64,000 bases of DNA, from positions 994,114-1,058,113 of the forward strand of contig RPFO01000076.1 in assembly GCA_009746045.1 (NCBI GenBank). Direction: 5' to 3'. Under the pieces are notes generated by a model that worked only from the letters and a program-made list of their open reading frames with translations, did no database searches and had not been told where the DNA came from. The translations under genes and the position numbers were made by a program. Below, one piece after another: positions 20,851 through 32,500 of this stretch (the stretch's first letter is position 1; each line of letters starts with the position of its first letter). This DNA is from Mesostigma viride (taxonomy: Eukaryota; Streptophyta; Mesostigmatophyceae; Mesostigmatales; Mesostigmataceae).

Positions 20851-22037
20851 AACGCCGTTTTGATAGAACAATTTTAGTCAGCCTACCATCCACGTTGCGG
20901 CAAAAGATCACCTTTTTTTGTGTTTCGGCAAAATGAAGATTTCTTGCAAACTATCGTTATGCAGGCAGGTAGCAACGTCCGATGTTATAATCCGGCAGGT
21001 AGCATGCAAACGTCGAAACGATATGAAGGGGAAAAAAAGCATCAAATAGGAGCACCGATTAGAAACGCGGCAAATGCAGTATGTGCACATCTACACCTAT
21101 AACCTAACCAGACCAAAGGCATAGCAAACATGGAAAGGGTGACCCAAGTGAAAGCCTAGCACCACCATGATCGACATGTGCGAGACCAAGAAACGCTCCA
21201 TGGCAACTAGACTAAAGGGATGGATGCCAGATGTGGATTAGGATCGGCTCAGCTGACTCTACCGAGATGTCTGCAGGGTTTAGCTAGCAACGAAAAGAAG
21301 GAAGCCAGACAGATTTATCACTCTTGCTGCAACATAAAGAGTTTCTTGCGATGGCAACAAAGACATAGTCGTCGCCCAGCTGGCTAACTGTGTCGTCGGC
21401 GTGAATGCGCTGTTTAGTTGCCGTTTTTGATAGAACAAATTTTGTCAGCCTACCATCCACGATGCGGCAAAAGCTCACCTTTTTTCTTTATGCGGAAGAC
21501 CGATTTCCTTTCGTTATGCAGGGGTATCGTTATGCAGGTATTGTTATGCAGGTATCGTTATGCAGGTATCGTCATGCAGGTGGCAGCTCTCCCTCTTTCA
21601 GCTATGGGGTCTCTCTGCGGCTGCGCTTCTTTTTCGATGGGCAATGGGACGGTCGCAATTCGCAAACCGGACGCGGCGTCACAGGGCTGAGCGGTATTTA
21701 AAAAATTGGAAACGTGGCATCCTCGTTCCTCCCCACGGAACTGAAAACTGGAAGCGCGGCGCTGGTGCAAAAGCTCGATCCCATCTTTTGGAACCAAGCT
21801 AGCGGATTGGACGACATCCAATATGCCGTCACCCGTGCTTGTGGCCGCAGGTATAAAAAGACACGACCTCCAGCCCATTTACCCCGGAACATTCGGATGT
21901 TTGGTTGACATCGTTACCATGCAGAAATGTACAATGAGGTTCTGGGTTCGATTCCTGGTGTGGTCATGGTAATAAATTTTTTTCTGCACATCTACTGAAA
22001 TCAGTCATAGCACCAAACGGTCACGCTGCAGCGAGAC
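20851..22037. other. Non-coding region with direct repeats
   Basis: A ~85-bp direct repeat (about 20852-20937 and 21416-21500, sharing GTCAGCCTACCATCCACG and GCGGCAAAAG) brackets 480 bp. Between about 21520 and 21582 there are several copies of GTATCGTTATGCAG, a word also present near 20955. A TATAAAAAG box occurs at about 21853. No coding frame is convincing. Confidence 0.55.
21915..21972 (+). other. tRNA-like or SINE-like fragment
   Basis: CTGGGTTCGATTCCTGG forms a good T-arm with the invariant TTCGATT loop. TTACCATG and CATGGTAA close a longer stem around it, and a run of seven T follows. No convincing A box, D-arm or anticodon arm was found, so it is not called a tRNA gene; a tRNA-derived short repeat is possible. 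Confidence 0.3.
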
Positions 22038-22042
22038 GCTAT
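22038..22042. repeat. Target-site duplication GCTAT (left)
   Basis: Same as 38609-38613, 16.6 kb away, proving one insertion event for the large element. Confidence 0.85.
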
Positions 22043-22748
22043 TGTAACGTGCCAAACCCATCGGCCAGGCACGTTGGGAAAGATCGTCTCTATCTACGGG
22101 ACCATCGTCCCGGTTTGTTGCCTGCCTGAGTAGGAAGGGGGATCACTATTCTATGGGCTACTCGCTGTCATCACAGCGTAGGCCCAGAGGCATTACAATG
22201 ATTACCTTCTTGTATTCTTGCAATTGCAGTTGTACAAGGATATGTGTTGGACATGACTGTATCAAAAAGGAATAGATTCGTAGCTCAGATTAACTGAGGT
22301 GGGTGAGTCGGCGGATTGACGAACGACTGTCTTGTCCATCGTCCTCGCACACCTTTATGCCAAGCAGTGCCACTAGGTCAGCACTGCTGTCCCGACCCTT
22401 GTGGCTCGGGACAGGTATGCGAATATTCCACGCTTAATTTCCGTTACTGTAGTGGGCCGAACTACGGGTCGAACATAGGGCTGGTCGACCTCTAACCATG
22501 TCCGTGGTAACCATCGTTACGTTATGCCATCGGACACACATCCATCGATATATATCCCAATGTCACCAATATTACTCTAGATATCAACTGTCGGCACCCT
22601 CGTATACACAAGCAGAGGTGTGCCGGAAGGTATGGACTTCAAACCACCCTAAGTATCTATCTCTTTTTGTACGTATCTTTTTTATACCATATTTCTTTTG
22701 CCAAACTCTCTCGTGCTCACTAGGTTCGGCCCTAGTCGGCACGCTACA
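22043..22748 (-). repeat. 3' LTR of large element (706 bp)
   Basis: Complete, uninterrupted LTR. GATATATAT at 22547-22555 is the unoccupied version of the site that holds a non-LTR insertion in the other LTR. Confidence 0.9.
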
Positions 22749-22770
22749 CTCCTCCCCCCCCATCGGGGAA
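22749..22770 (-). promoter_or_regulatory. Polypurine tract of large element
   Basis: On the minus strand GATGGGGGGGGGAGGAG abuts the TGTAGCG start of the 3' LTR, as in the gypsy-like element at 5332-5346. Confidence 0.85.
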
Positions 22771-24634
22771 GGGAGCCCACTCCCTTCAAGCGAAGGGTAC
22801 AAATAGTTTGGCTCATATGTGCTATCCAGACCTTGGCCTCGTTGCCTTCTCCCTAGGCTTCCGTTAGTCACGCATCAAGCCGGGTATCCGCTGGAGCCCA
22901 CCCTATATAGTGATTCGAGGCGGGCGCGCACGATCGGGGGCACGATCGGACGGCAGGCGCGCACGATCCTAGCCACAGCGATCGGGGGGCACGATCCTGG
23001 GCACTAGCGATCGGAGGGGGCCGCGCTCGAGTAGGGACTCTCCCCACGGATAGACCTGTCCCGGCAGGATTTGTTTCCTTAGGTCGCCCAAGTGTCCAGC
23101 TCTAAGACCTTGGTCCCTAACTATCTACCGGGCCGAAGAACCCGGGCGGGCGTAAGGCCCTCCTATACTACCGAGGAAGCCCTCGGTCGGGCCTAGAGCC
23201 CTAAGATGGAACACAGGGCTATAGAAGCGTTCATGAGCTGGTCCCGCCAGGCCTTAAGCTTCAGCCTATTGGCACTATAGGATTTCAGGCATCCGCCCTG
23301 GGTTACACCAGTTTCATGAACAATCCTATACCCGTTCCTTGAGAGCAGCTTATATCCGCTCAACATTCATAGAGGGTGACAGGTGGATCCGGCAAGCCTA
23401 TAATAGCTGTTGATCGTGCTGGTCCATTTGGTGGATTGAAGACATCCATTGTGATGCCAGCGACTGTGAGGCAGGTATTCCTGGCCGTTGCTGGGATGTC
23501 TGGCAATGCGCCAGACCAGCTTGATCAGTTACTTGACGTTGAAGCCGAAATCGTGACGATACGTATCAAAGTTGCTTGTGGTTGTTGTCGTTTGAATTGT
23601 CGACTGAATCAGGAGAAGCCGTACGTGAACCGATGGCTGTGTTGATAGCGTGCAGCTCGGTCATATCGGAGAATAACCGCATGTTGATGGTGCAGTCAGA
23701 CCGTGCACCGCTGAATTGATTACTTGATGTAGCGTCGATCCCTTGTTCGGCGACGGGGAAAACAGCGTTCAGCGACGGAGAGTGCATGATGGGCGCCACT
23801 CAAACCTGCAAAATTGTGTGCAAATGATGGGTTGGTTGCGCTTGTGGTCGTGCAGAAGCATGGCATACAAACAAAAGTCAGGCTGACTCTCGGGGTGGCG
23901 AGAAGCCAGCCCCAAGAGAAAGAAGGGAGACAGCAACTGCACAACTATAACAACTTAGACCATGCACAGCTGAAAAAGACAATAAGACTCCACATATAGT
24001 AACCTCTGGAATGATGCCAACTGCTGAGGGCAGCCATCGCTGGCCATGCAGCAGTGCAGGGAAAAGGAAAAGACAACTAGTACCAGACAGATATGTCAAG
24101 TACTATGTTCTGACACCTGAACTGGCCCTTCACTTGATGTCGTTTCATTCATCATAACCTTGTCGGACTCCTCCCCCCCCCCTAAATGGATCTGGAGACA
24201 GTACTATGACGTCGACAGATTTGTCGCGCCCACGCGACACACTAGGGATTAGTCACTTAGTCAAATGTATCAATGCGATATTAGTATATAGGCGTTAGCA
24301 GCAATACCTAAGTTGCGGCAAGCCATTGTGCATGCCATGCACACGAAGGAATCATCCTCGACCTCACGGCCAAACACAACATCGAGCAGAGGCTGCCACG
24401 GCTATAAAAAGGAAACGGGGGTTTGGTCGGCAGACATGACACGTGGTGAATCAGTGTCAGACCTCCCGGCCGCAGCATTTCGGAATGGTTGCCGACTATG
24501 CGGCAGACCTACATGCCTGGCCTTAGCCTGGCAGCATCCTGCCAGGGAAGAAGGGAACAGGTTGGTTCGTTCCCGAAGAAAGGTTGGCTGAGTATCAAAC
24601 CGCAATGCAAAGCTAGGGGTCCGCATGATCATGG
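22771..24634 (-). other. 3' non-coding region of large element
   Basis: No gene supported. About 22920-23010 contains imperfect repeats of CACGATCGGGGGCACGATC. A CTATAAAAAGG box lies near 24400 on the plus strand. Confidence 0.45.
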
Positions 24635-25475
24635 TCAATAGTTTGCTGACATGTCACCGGGCGTGCCTGCTCCTCTCCTCAACTTTGGGCAGTTGCGCTT
24701 CATGTGACCGATCTCCTGGCAATAGAAGCACCGCATGTGCCAGCTGCGGGTGTTGAGTAGAGCATTGACCTGAGAGTCATTCTGCTCGTCGTCGATCTCG
24801 TCCTCATGATTCTTGCTCCTACTCAGCTGGGGATTCCTCCGCGTGGTCGCCTTCGTCTGCAGGATTCGACGCGTCAGTACCGCGTCGCGTCGAGCGTGCA
24901 GTCCTACTAGCCATGTGGTCGTCGGCTGTAGTGAGGAGATATGCTTTGACCTTGGACATGTCCCACAGATGCCACGGGGTGTCTGCGAACTTCTTCCTAG
25001 CCTCGAGCTGCAGATCAAGGTGGATGGCCTCCATGAGGCGGATCTTGTACTCGTGGCCCGACACATCCATTAGGCGATTCGCCATCTCGTCAAATTCCAC
25101 CTCAAACTCGCGGTAGGGCATGTCACCCTGTCGGAATGCGCCAAAGGCGATGCAATCCTGGAACTCAGCGTCTGGTGGGACGAGCTTCTGCTGAATTCGT
25201 TCCATCAGCTCGTGGATATCCTTGGGGTAGGACTGTGCCGCGATGCTGTCGCAGTGGAGCAGCCACGTAACTGAGATGTCCATGGCCTGGGTGATGATCA
25301 AATCGATCAAGTCCTTGGTGGACAGATCCCAGTTGTGGTAATTCGACCAGAATGTGACGGCTTTGTTCACCAGCCTAGCCCACTCCTGGATGTCTCGCGG
25401 CTTCATGCTCTTGTTACGTTGGGGATGTGCTTGAAGTCGGGCATGGGGTCTGCCTCCGACAGGCTGAACTTCCAT
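24635..25475 (-). pseudogene. Gag fragment with zinc knuckle, misplaced 3' of integrase
   Basis: Two overlapping frames give a gag domain (SMKPRDIQEWARLVNKAV, DSIAAQSYPKDIHELMERIQ, EYKIRLMEAIHLDLQ) and then a CCHC knuckle CFYCQEIGHMKRNC near 24700. It is homologous along its length to residues ~393-623 of the gag at 1773-3773. The frame changes near 24850, and the N-terminal PMPDFKHIPNV is out of frame with the rest near 25440. The Gln-rich N-terminal half is absent. Its place downstream of integrase is opposite to normal gypsy order. Confidence 0.8.
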
Positions 25476-27477
25476 TGTACGCGGTACTTGCGCACCATGC
25501 CCCTACCTCGCTTCTGATGGCGGTGGCCCACAATGGCCTCCACCTTGAGCATTCTCTACCTCTCCCGTCTCTCGGTTGTGTTCTAGCGGCACAGGGGCGT
25601 CTACCCTACCCGGGAACGTGCTCTTGTGGTACAGTTTTAATTGGTCACTGTGGAACGTGTTATTCTGCACCTGCCAAGTGGAGGGCACGTCTACCCGGAA
25701 CATGGAGTCCTTGAACTTGTCCACCACCGGATACGAGCCGAGGAAGATTGGCTTCAACTTGGTCTTAAGCCCTTCCTCCACCTTCTGGGCGAAACGACCT
25801 AGTTGAGGACCCTCCACGAGGACCAAGTCCCCGATTTCGATCGCGGGCGTGCGAGCATCAATCGCGGCTCTCAAGCGCGCCAGGCGTTTGTCTCGTGTGG
25901 CTTGGTATCCCAAAACCGCACTTTCCTGTGCCTGCTTCATGTGTTCGAGCATCTCTCTCACACCTCGCACCGTCGTGCGTATGGTTGCGTCCTTGCTGGG
26001 CATCTGGCTGGCCAGCATTTCGGCTGGGGTGAGGGGGTGCTGTCCTGTGTCCACGAAAAATGGCGTATAGCCGTGGGCAGCCTGGGACGAGTTGTAAAGG
26101 GCAAACTCGACAAACCCAATGAACTCATCCCAGTTGTCGCCTCGCCCCTTGATGTAGTGGCGCATGGTCTCCTCCACTACCCGGTTAAGTCGTTCTACCA
26201 GATGTGTAGAGGAGCTGTGGTATGCGGTCCCGAGGGAGACCTTGGTGCCCAGGGTTCCGACGAACTCTTGCCAAAACGTGGCAGTGAACAGCTTGTCGCG
26301 GTCGGAGATAAACTGGCGACTCAGCCCATGGTACTTGAAGACATTGTCTAGGTAGCTCTAGTCGGACGCAATCCTGCGCGGTGAGTGTCAGGGGACAAGG
26401 CACCAGATGGCACCTGCGGGTCAACCGATCGAGGAACACCAAAATCTGCTCGTTACCCGACGGGGTCCTTTTGAATGGACCAACAAAGTCCATCATCAGG
26501 CTATCCCAAGGTTGCAGCGGATCAGGTGATGAGTGGGGGGTGGCCTGCGACCCGGTGTTGCGCAGCTTCATCAATTGGCACGAATGGCATGAGCGCACAT
26601 CTTCCAGTGCCTCCTGCTTCATGCCAGGCCAGAAGAATAGCCGTCGCAGGTGGCTTAGGACCCGATGGGTGCCCTGATGACCTCCCAAGGGAGAGCCGTA
26701 GAGCTCATGCAAGAGCGCGGCTCTAGCGATGGGCGGTATATACAGCCGCCATTGATCCCCGGGTCCCGTCATCACGTACAGGAACCCGTCTTGGAACTTG
26801 CAAGGGAGTCCGTTCATCTGCTGCGGTTGCACTGCAATGGCTGCCTGCGCCTCTGGTTCGGTCACCGTGAACCTACTGACGATGCGCTCCAAGTCGGACG
26901 TTATCTTAAAGCTCTCCGTGTTGCCTTCGGGTACGGGCAGCTTTTCCAAGTCGTCCAGCTCCTGGCGAATGGTGGTGTCGCCTGGTTGCGAGGTTGTGAC
27001 TCGCCTAGCCATGGTTCGCGTGAGCGCATTGATGTCCGCAACGGAGCCGAAGTTTCTGTCGACAAGAAGGGGCTCGCCAAGTGGTGTGAGGCTAAAGCCG
27101 CCTACTGGTGGGCCCGCATGACTGAGAGGGATCCGGTGATGGGACCCCTCCCCCCCCATCGGGGTGGGCGCGTCCTCGAGCTCGTCGCGGGGCCAAGGGG
27201 CCAAAACGTCAGGGGTGGTATGGTCCTCATGGAAGAGGAACCGTGAGGTCAAGGATCCGTCCGACACGCCATACGGCGGGACAGGACCCATGGTGGGCAC
27301 ACAAACGGTGTGCAGCACATCCAAGTCCTCATAGAACTGGTAGTCTACGCGGCGGGAAAGCGCGTCCGGGACAACTTGGTCCTCACCCTTCACATATTGA
27401 ATGCGAAAGGGGGCGACCTGGGACAGATACTCCATCCAACGCGCCTGCCGCGGGACGAGGTTGGGTTGGGCGAGCAA
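25440..27477 (-). pseudogene. Chromovirus pol remnant: RNase H tail, integrase, chromodomain
   Basis: Starts with the RNase H/connection tail (RQARWMEYLSQVAPFRIQYV, VVPDALSRR). The integrase HHCC finger follows (GGHQGTHRVLSHLRRLFFWP, CHSCQLMK), then the catalytic core with MMDFVGPF, SDRDKLFTATFWQEF and THLVERLNRVVEE supplying D, D and E. The frame shifts near 26360 and again near 26180. Further on are VLVEGPQLGRFAQKVEE and a chromodomain start, VEAIVGHRH...MVRKYRVQWK, which after the shift near 25510 runs straight into gag residues SEADPMPDFKHIP. RT, protease and the rest of RNase H are absent. Confidence 0.85.
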
Positions 27478-27827
27478 GTGGGTGAGCGGGCGGCTTGGCC
27501 AGGCTGCTGCGAGCGATTCGGGCTACCGTCTGGTCGTGGGAGGCGTTCGTTCTGCACCCCAGTGTTGGGAACACTGTCCGAGCGGACAGCTTGGCCATTT
27601 TGTGGTTCCCCCATCGGGGAGGTTGTGGTGTGTTGGGAACTATCTACTTGACTATGATGCTCTAGGACCACGCCCCCATCAGGACGGCCCACGCCCCCAT
27701 CGGGACGGGTGCTCGGACTATCGTCCAATGGTACATGTTGTTGAGCGAGCCTACGACCCGAGCGCAACGTCCGGACATCTATGTCTTCATCCGAGGGAAG
27801 CTCAGTCATTAGCTCGCGGTGCGCCAT
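27390..27827 (-). CDS. Hypothetical ORF 5' of the pol remnant
   Basis: 145 residues from an ATG at 27827. It begins MAHRELMTELPSDEDIDVRTL, then becomes Ser/Pro/Gln-rich with a repeated RPDGGV motif encoded by a short tandem repeat at ~27660-27715. The tail overlaps the RNase H remnant in another frame, suggesting a deletion junction near 27480. It could be the N-terminus of the element's original polyprotein; no catalytic motif is seen. Confidence 0.4.
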   Translation of the reverse strand: MAHRELMTELPSDEDIDVRTLRSGRRLAQQHVPLDDSPSTRPDGGVGRPDGGVVLEHHSQVDSSQHTTTSPMGEPQNGQAVRSDSVPNTGVQNERLPRPDGSPNRSQQPGQAARSPTCSPNPTSSRGRRVGWSICPRSPPFAFNM

Positions 27828-28251
27828 TGTTTCCTAAGTGCTACTCGTACCGTGAGATTTTGGATGCGCTAGTCTATTATAGGTGTTTTAGGCCCAGCAC
27901 TCGAGGCCGGCTGCCGCGGGGTCACGGATCACCACACCCCAACTACCCACCCTTTAGATAAGTCCACACTCACGCACACACACCTTTATAGCACTTAGTA
28001 CTAATAGTAGTCCTACTAGAACCACTCTTGATTCCTGGTCTACTTGTACGAGTATTATTAGTAATCCTAGACCTACTCTTTGTATGTACGTGGTCACCTT
28101 ATACACGGCTAACTGCAGGTCTATTGTTTTGTTTTACATAATGTAATAAAGTTTAGGACCCTGAATAGGGTTGCATCTAAATCAAAATGCAGTATAACTT
28201 ATGAAAGGTATAGGTCAAGCCACAACCATGGTCCCAACTTATGGCCTAATG
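27828..28251. other. Non-coding part of large element
   Basis: AT-rich stretch with repeated TACTACTAG-like words near 28000-28080. No gene seen. Confidence 0.4.
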
Positions 28252-28550
28252 TCCTCGCCCATCGGCATATGACATGAGAACCAATATTTTGAGCCCATCG
28301 GCTTATGACATGACATTACGACAACCATCACCTTGAGCCTATCGGCTTACGACATGACAACCATTACAATGAGCCCATCGGCTTAAGACATGACAATCAT
28401 CACAACGAGCCCATCGGCTTAAGACATGACAATCACCATTGAGCCCATTGGCTTAAGACATGACAATCATTATAGTAAGCCCATCGGCTTGAGACATGAC
28501 AATCATTACATTGAGCCCATCGGCTTAAGACATAACGATCATTATATTAA
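28252..28550. repeat. Minisatellite of ~32-34-bp units
   Basis: About eight imperfect copies of GAGCCCATCGGCTTAAGACA followed by TGACAATCATTAC-like spacers. The same GCCCATCGGCTTATGACA word recurs alone at about 36692. Confidence 0.9.
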
Positions 28551-28785
28551 GGGGACGTGGCGCGCCGAATATTTTCCGCGCGAAAAAATTCGCGGCACCG
28601 GCCGTACCGTGAAAAGTGGGTGCTCCGTGCGCGCACCACTTGCGGAAGTGGCCATGGCGACTGCGTTTAGGCGAAACTAGCAATGTAGGGCTAGAGAAAT
28701 GCAAAAAAAATGCTTGGATGCTGAAGACGATGATTTAATGATGTTGGGATGCGGCGGCAAGTGGCTGGTTTACAATATCGCTGCT

Positions 28786-29520
28786 TTCTATTAACCGTGG
28801 AACTCCAGGGTAACCAGACTCTTTATTAAAACAATGAGTGGAGCACATACAAAAGGCAGGCCACATCCCGGCCGCCGATGCTCATGGGAACACTTATTGC
28901 TTGGCAAAGGCTAGCCTTACCCCCAAACACGCAGGGAGGGTGGGCGGGAAAAGAAAAGAGGCCGACCTTAGCTAGGTGGGTTTGTTTTTGTCCTTTTTTG
29001 CGTGTCATGCGGCCTTGGCCCGGACGGCATTTTTTCGCCACGCAAATGTTGCGCCTGAACAAATGACGCCATGTGGCGTTCTAATTGCCGGCAGCTTACG
29101 TAAGGCTGCCGGGGCTATTAGGTCACATATTGCGTGAGAGAAAGAATCTAGATCTAGTTAATCACTACGCCATGAGCCAAGAAACCTAGACAGTGGCAGG
29201 TTTATATCTCAACGTAGCTCCTGCCACCTGGCCAAGAAAAACTGGCCAAAGCTTTGGCCACGACTGATCCGGATCAGGCCGCACCGGCCTCAAAAGGTTG
29301 TCACGTGAACCCAATAACCTAGCTATAGCGGCTACCCTTCCATCTCACTATAAAGAAACTATGTTCAGAGAACCACGATTCTATTAACCGTGGAACTCCA
29401 GGGTAACCAGACTCTTTATTAAAACAATGAGTGGAGCACATACAAAAGGCAGGCCACATCCCGGCCGCCGATGCTCATGGGAACACTTATTGCTTGGCAA
29501 AGGCTAGCCTTACCCTTATA
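28786..29520 (-). repeat. 3' split repeats B1-A2-B2 of YR copy B
   Basis: B repeats carry AATAAAG on the minus strand (TTTATT near 28833 and 29425), probably the transcript end. A2 contains several perfect palindromes: TTACGTAA inside a GCCGGCAGC/GCTGCCGGC stem, GGCCAAAGCTTTGGCC, and CTGATCCGGATCAG. Confidence 0.85.
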
Positions 29521-29587
29521 TCCCTCCCTGGCGATCCATGCCAGGGGCAAAGAACCTAGCATAATGACAGAGAAATGAACAACCAAA

Positions 29588-32500
29588 TTAGGTGGAGGGC
29601 AATTTCAAAATAGCCCGCCAGGCCCGAGGGGGGCAGGCGGCCATGGCCCGAAGAATAACCTCAGGCAGCTGCACCTCCAAACTGCGGTGCAAGCCCACAT
29701 AATGGGCAACCGTGGAGCTGCTAAGCCAGCGCCCCCGGCCCTGGATGTCCCCCATGCTGCGACCCGCGAGGAAATCGTGAGTGGCACCTCCATGCCGCAG
29801 CCCGTGAATGGTGAAAATCTGGGCGACCCCCAAGGCCTGACTCGCAGCCTGCCAAATGCGCCGGAATTGCGGGTAGGTGAAAGGGAACACGGCCTCCCAA
29901 GCGTGCTTACCCGCGATGCAGTGACGGAGGATGGTTTCAGACATCACATCTTCTACCACCACTGACTGAGTCTTGCCCTTAGAGGTCTTGGTAGACCTCA
30001 GCAGTAGGGCGCCCCGTTGAGCCGGCCCAAGCCGAACGTCAGGCTGGAGGCGCACATGGCCAACACGGAGGTTCAGCGCCTCCGAGATTCGCAGGTAATG
30101 GCGGAACACGATGACAACCAGCAGGCCCGCAAGGCGCTGACCTTGCATGACCATCGTGCTGGCAAGTGCAAACGCCGCCTCCCATGGAATGGGAGGAGGG
30201 GCACGGGGGGGCACAAGTGTTTTCCACCCAGCGAGGACGCCACGGGCCAAGTCCCACCGCTTCACCATACCGGGATAATAAAGTTGCAACCCCATCAAGG
30301 CATTGACACACACTTGGCGGCTGTACCCCCGAAAATGAGCCCAGGCGACATACGCACAAAATGTCTCCTCAAGGGTGTCAGCTCGTGACGATGACCCGTC
30401 CGCCCGCCCACCAGCCTCCCACCAAGTCAAGAGGGAATCAAGACCACGACGGTAGGCCAGCAAAGTAGCCGGCTTTACTTTCCCCTCTAGCAATGGAAGG
30501 TAGCTAACAGGTGCAGGGGGCCCCGGGTTAGGATGGATGCCTTCCGCGGTCAGGTCGCGCACCCAGCCTGCCAAGAAAGTCGCCATGGATTGGCCGCGAG
30601 AAACGCCATCGGCTGGTTGAAGTGCACTCGGCGTCCACACCCACTGGGAACGACTCCCCGTGGCGAGGGTCAGCGCGCACAAGCGGCGGCACTGCTTGTT
30701 GAGCTTGTGGGATGAGGACCGCCCCTTAGCCAAGCAGCCCAACGCCGCGGTGGAGTCCACCAACCTCACCACCCGCTTGCCTCGGTTTGCCAAGCTGCGC
30801 GCACTCCTCTCCACGCCCTTCACTGCAGCCCGCACCTCCTTCTCGTTGATGTGCATCCCCGGATCCCGCCAACGACTCCGGACCCCAACCCGCCATTGCT
30901 GGCTAGTGATTGCTTGTTGCGCCCGCGCGCTCAGTGGCCTAGGGCCAGCGTAGGCCACCTCACTTGGTATGAGCAAAGTCGGGTACCCCCGCACCTCTCG
31001 TGCCCTCGCCAGCTCCGTCACATCGCCCGGCTCCATGGTTGCGTACACGACACCTTGCCCGTAGGTGGACGCGTCAGATGCAACCACCTCACGGGCCAAA
31101 GGTGCGCTTCGGTCAACCCTTAGCATGGGAGCCAAGGCCAGGGCACACTCTAACTCCTCCCGCACCCCGGCCCACAGCACCCAGGATCGCTGCCCCCACC
31201 CTTGCAGGCTGATGAATTTGAAACATTGCTGCCAAATGGACAAGCAGCTGCGGCTTAACATCTGCAGCCACAACCACCGCCCCAAGACGGCAGCCAGCCC
31301 CTCGGCCGTAGCTCGGCCTCGAGTGAGTATAGCCTGCGTGTGGGCGATCACAAGGTTGAGCTGCTTGACCGTTGGTTCCAGCACGCCGTTCCGTCGGTGC
31401 ACCACCCCTAGGGCTTCTAGCTCGTCCCCTTCCAGGCTCGCCATCTTAGTCTTCTCCTTAGACGGCACAAGGTTGTTAGGGAGGTAGCCTTCCTCAATAG
31501 CGCGCGTGATGAGCTGGTTCACCGCCTCGCAGGTCCGCCCGTTGCTGGCCACCAAGTCATCAATAGTGATGGACAGCATGGGGGCAGGGGGGTTTTCCAG
31601 GTCAATCTGAAGCTCCCCGGCGCGCTCCTCCTTGTACTCGATGGCCAAGCGCAGTGGCTGGCCACACTCGTCGCGCACCAAGGTGAGCTCACCTGCGCTT
31701 GAGAGGTAGTTGACCTGGCGCCTCGGATCCAGGGCACCGGTCATGTAGAGCACCATCTCATGGATGGCCTCCCCCAGCGCCACCGCATGGGAATGTCCCA
31801 TGGCCAGCACCTTGAGCACGGGCCACACCTTCCGCCTGGGCCCTGCCAGACCTACGCTAGTCGACCACACACTAGGAAGCCCTTGGTAGTCCCACCACCA
31901 CTCGGGCACCTCGATGGAATAGTAGTATGACACGAGGTCGCTCTTGGCGCAGTAGCACCAGCCTTTGATGTAGACCTCCACGAGGATGCCCAGGTGGGGT
32001 AGCAGGATCTTGGGGGGGTCCACCCACAGCAGGTTGCCCAGCTTCCTGTTGACGATGAACCGAAGCTCACCCACCCCCTTGGCCACTCCAAAGCAGCCAT
32101 CCACCCACTTGGGCCGCCTCTCCCGGAACGCCACCATGCCCACGCCCGCTGCCCGGCTCATGAGCTTGCCCCATTCAGCCATGGAGCATCCCCGGCTGGG
32201 CTTGGGCACATTCCAATACTTTGCGCTCGCCACGACCGCTGGCTTGATGCAGTTCTCTTCGCTGGCATATATCTCCCGCCAGCTCGGCCGCATAGCCAAC
32301 AGGTCGAGCAGCCGTGCCTTCCCCGCCACCTCCGCCTTTGGTAGACTCACCGCGTCCGCGCGCAGTTGTTCATACTTATTCTGCTTCCCATATATTGCAT
32401 CAGCACCTTCTTGCTCCTGGCCTGTCGCAACGCCCCCTACGCGGCGACTGTGCCAGGTGCAGTGCCTCTTGACCCTCGCAAGGGCCTCCTCCCTCCCCTT

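Noticed and set aside
22043-22748. DNA transposon with TGTARCGTGCC terminal inverted repeats
   Set aside because: A polypurine tract abuts one copy and a primer site the other, and the 5-bp duplication surrounds the pair, so it is an LTR whose ends happen to be inverted-repeat-like.
23376-24591. Several 60-90-codon frames
   Set aside because: No domain, no shared strand or spacing, and located in the 3' non-coding part of an LTR element.
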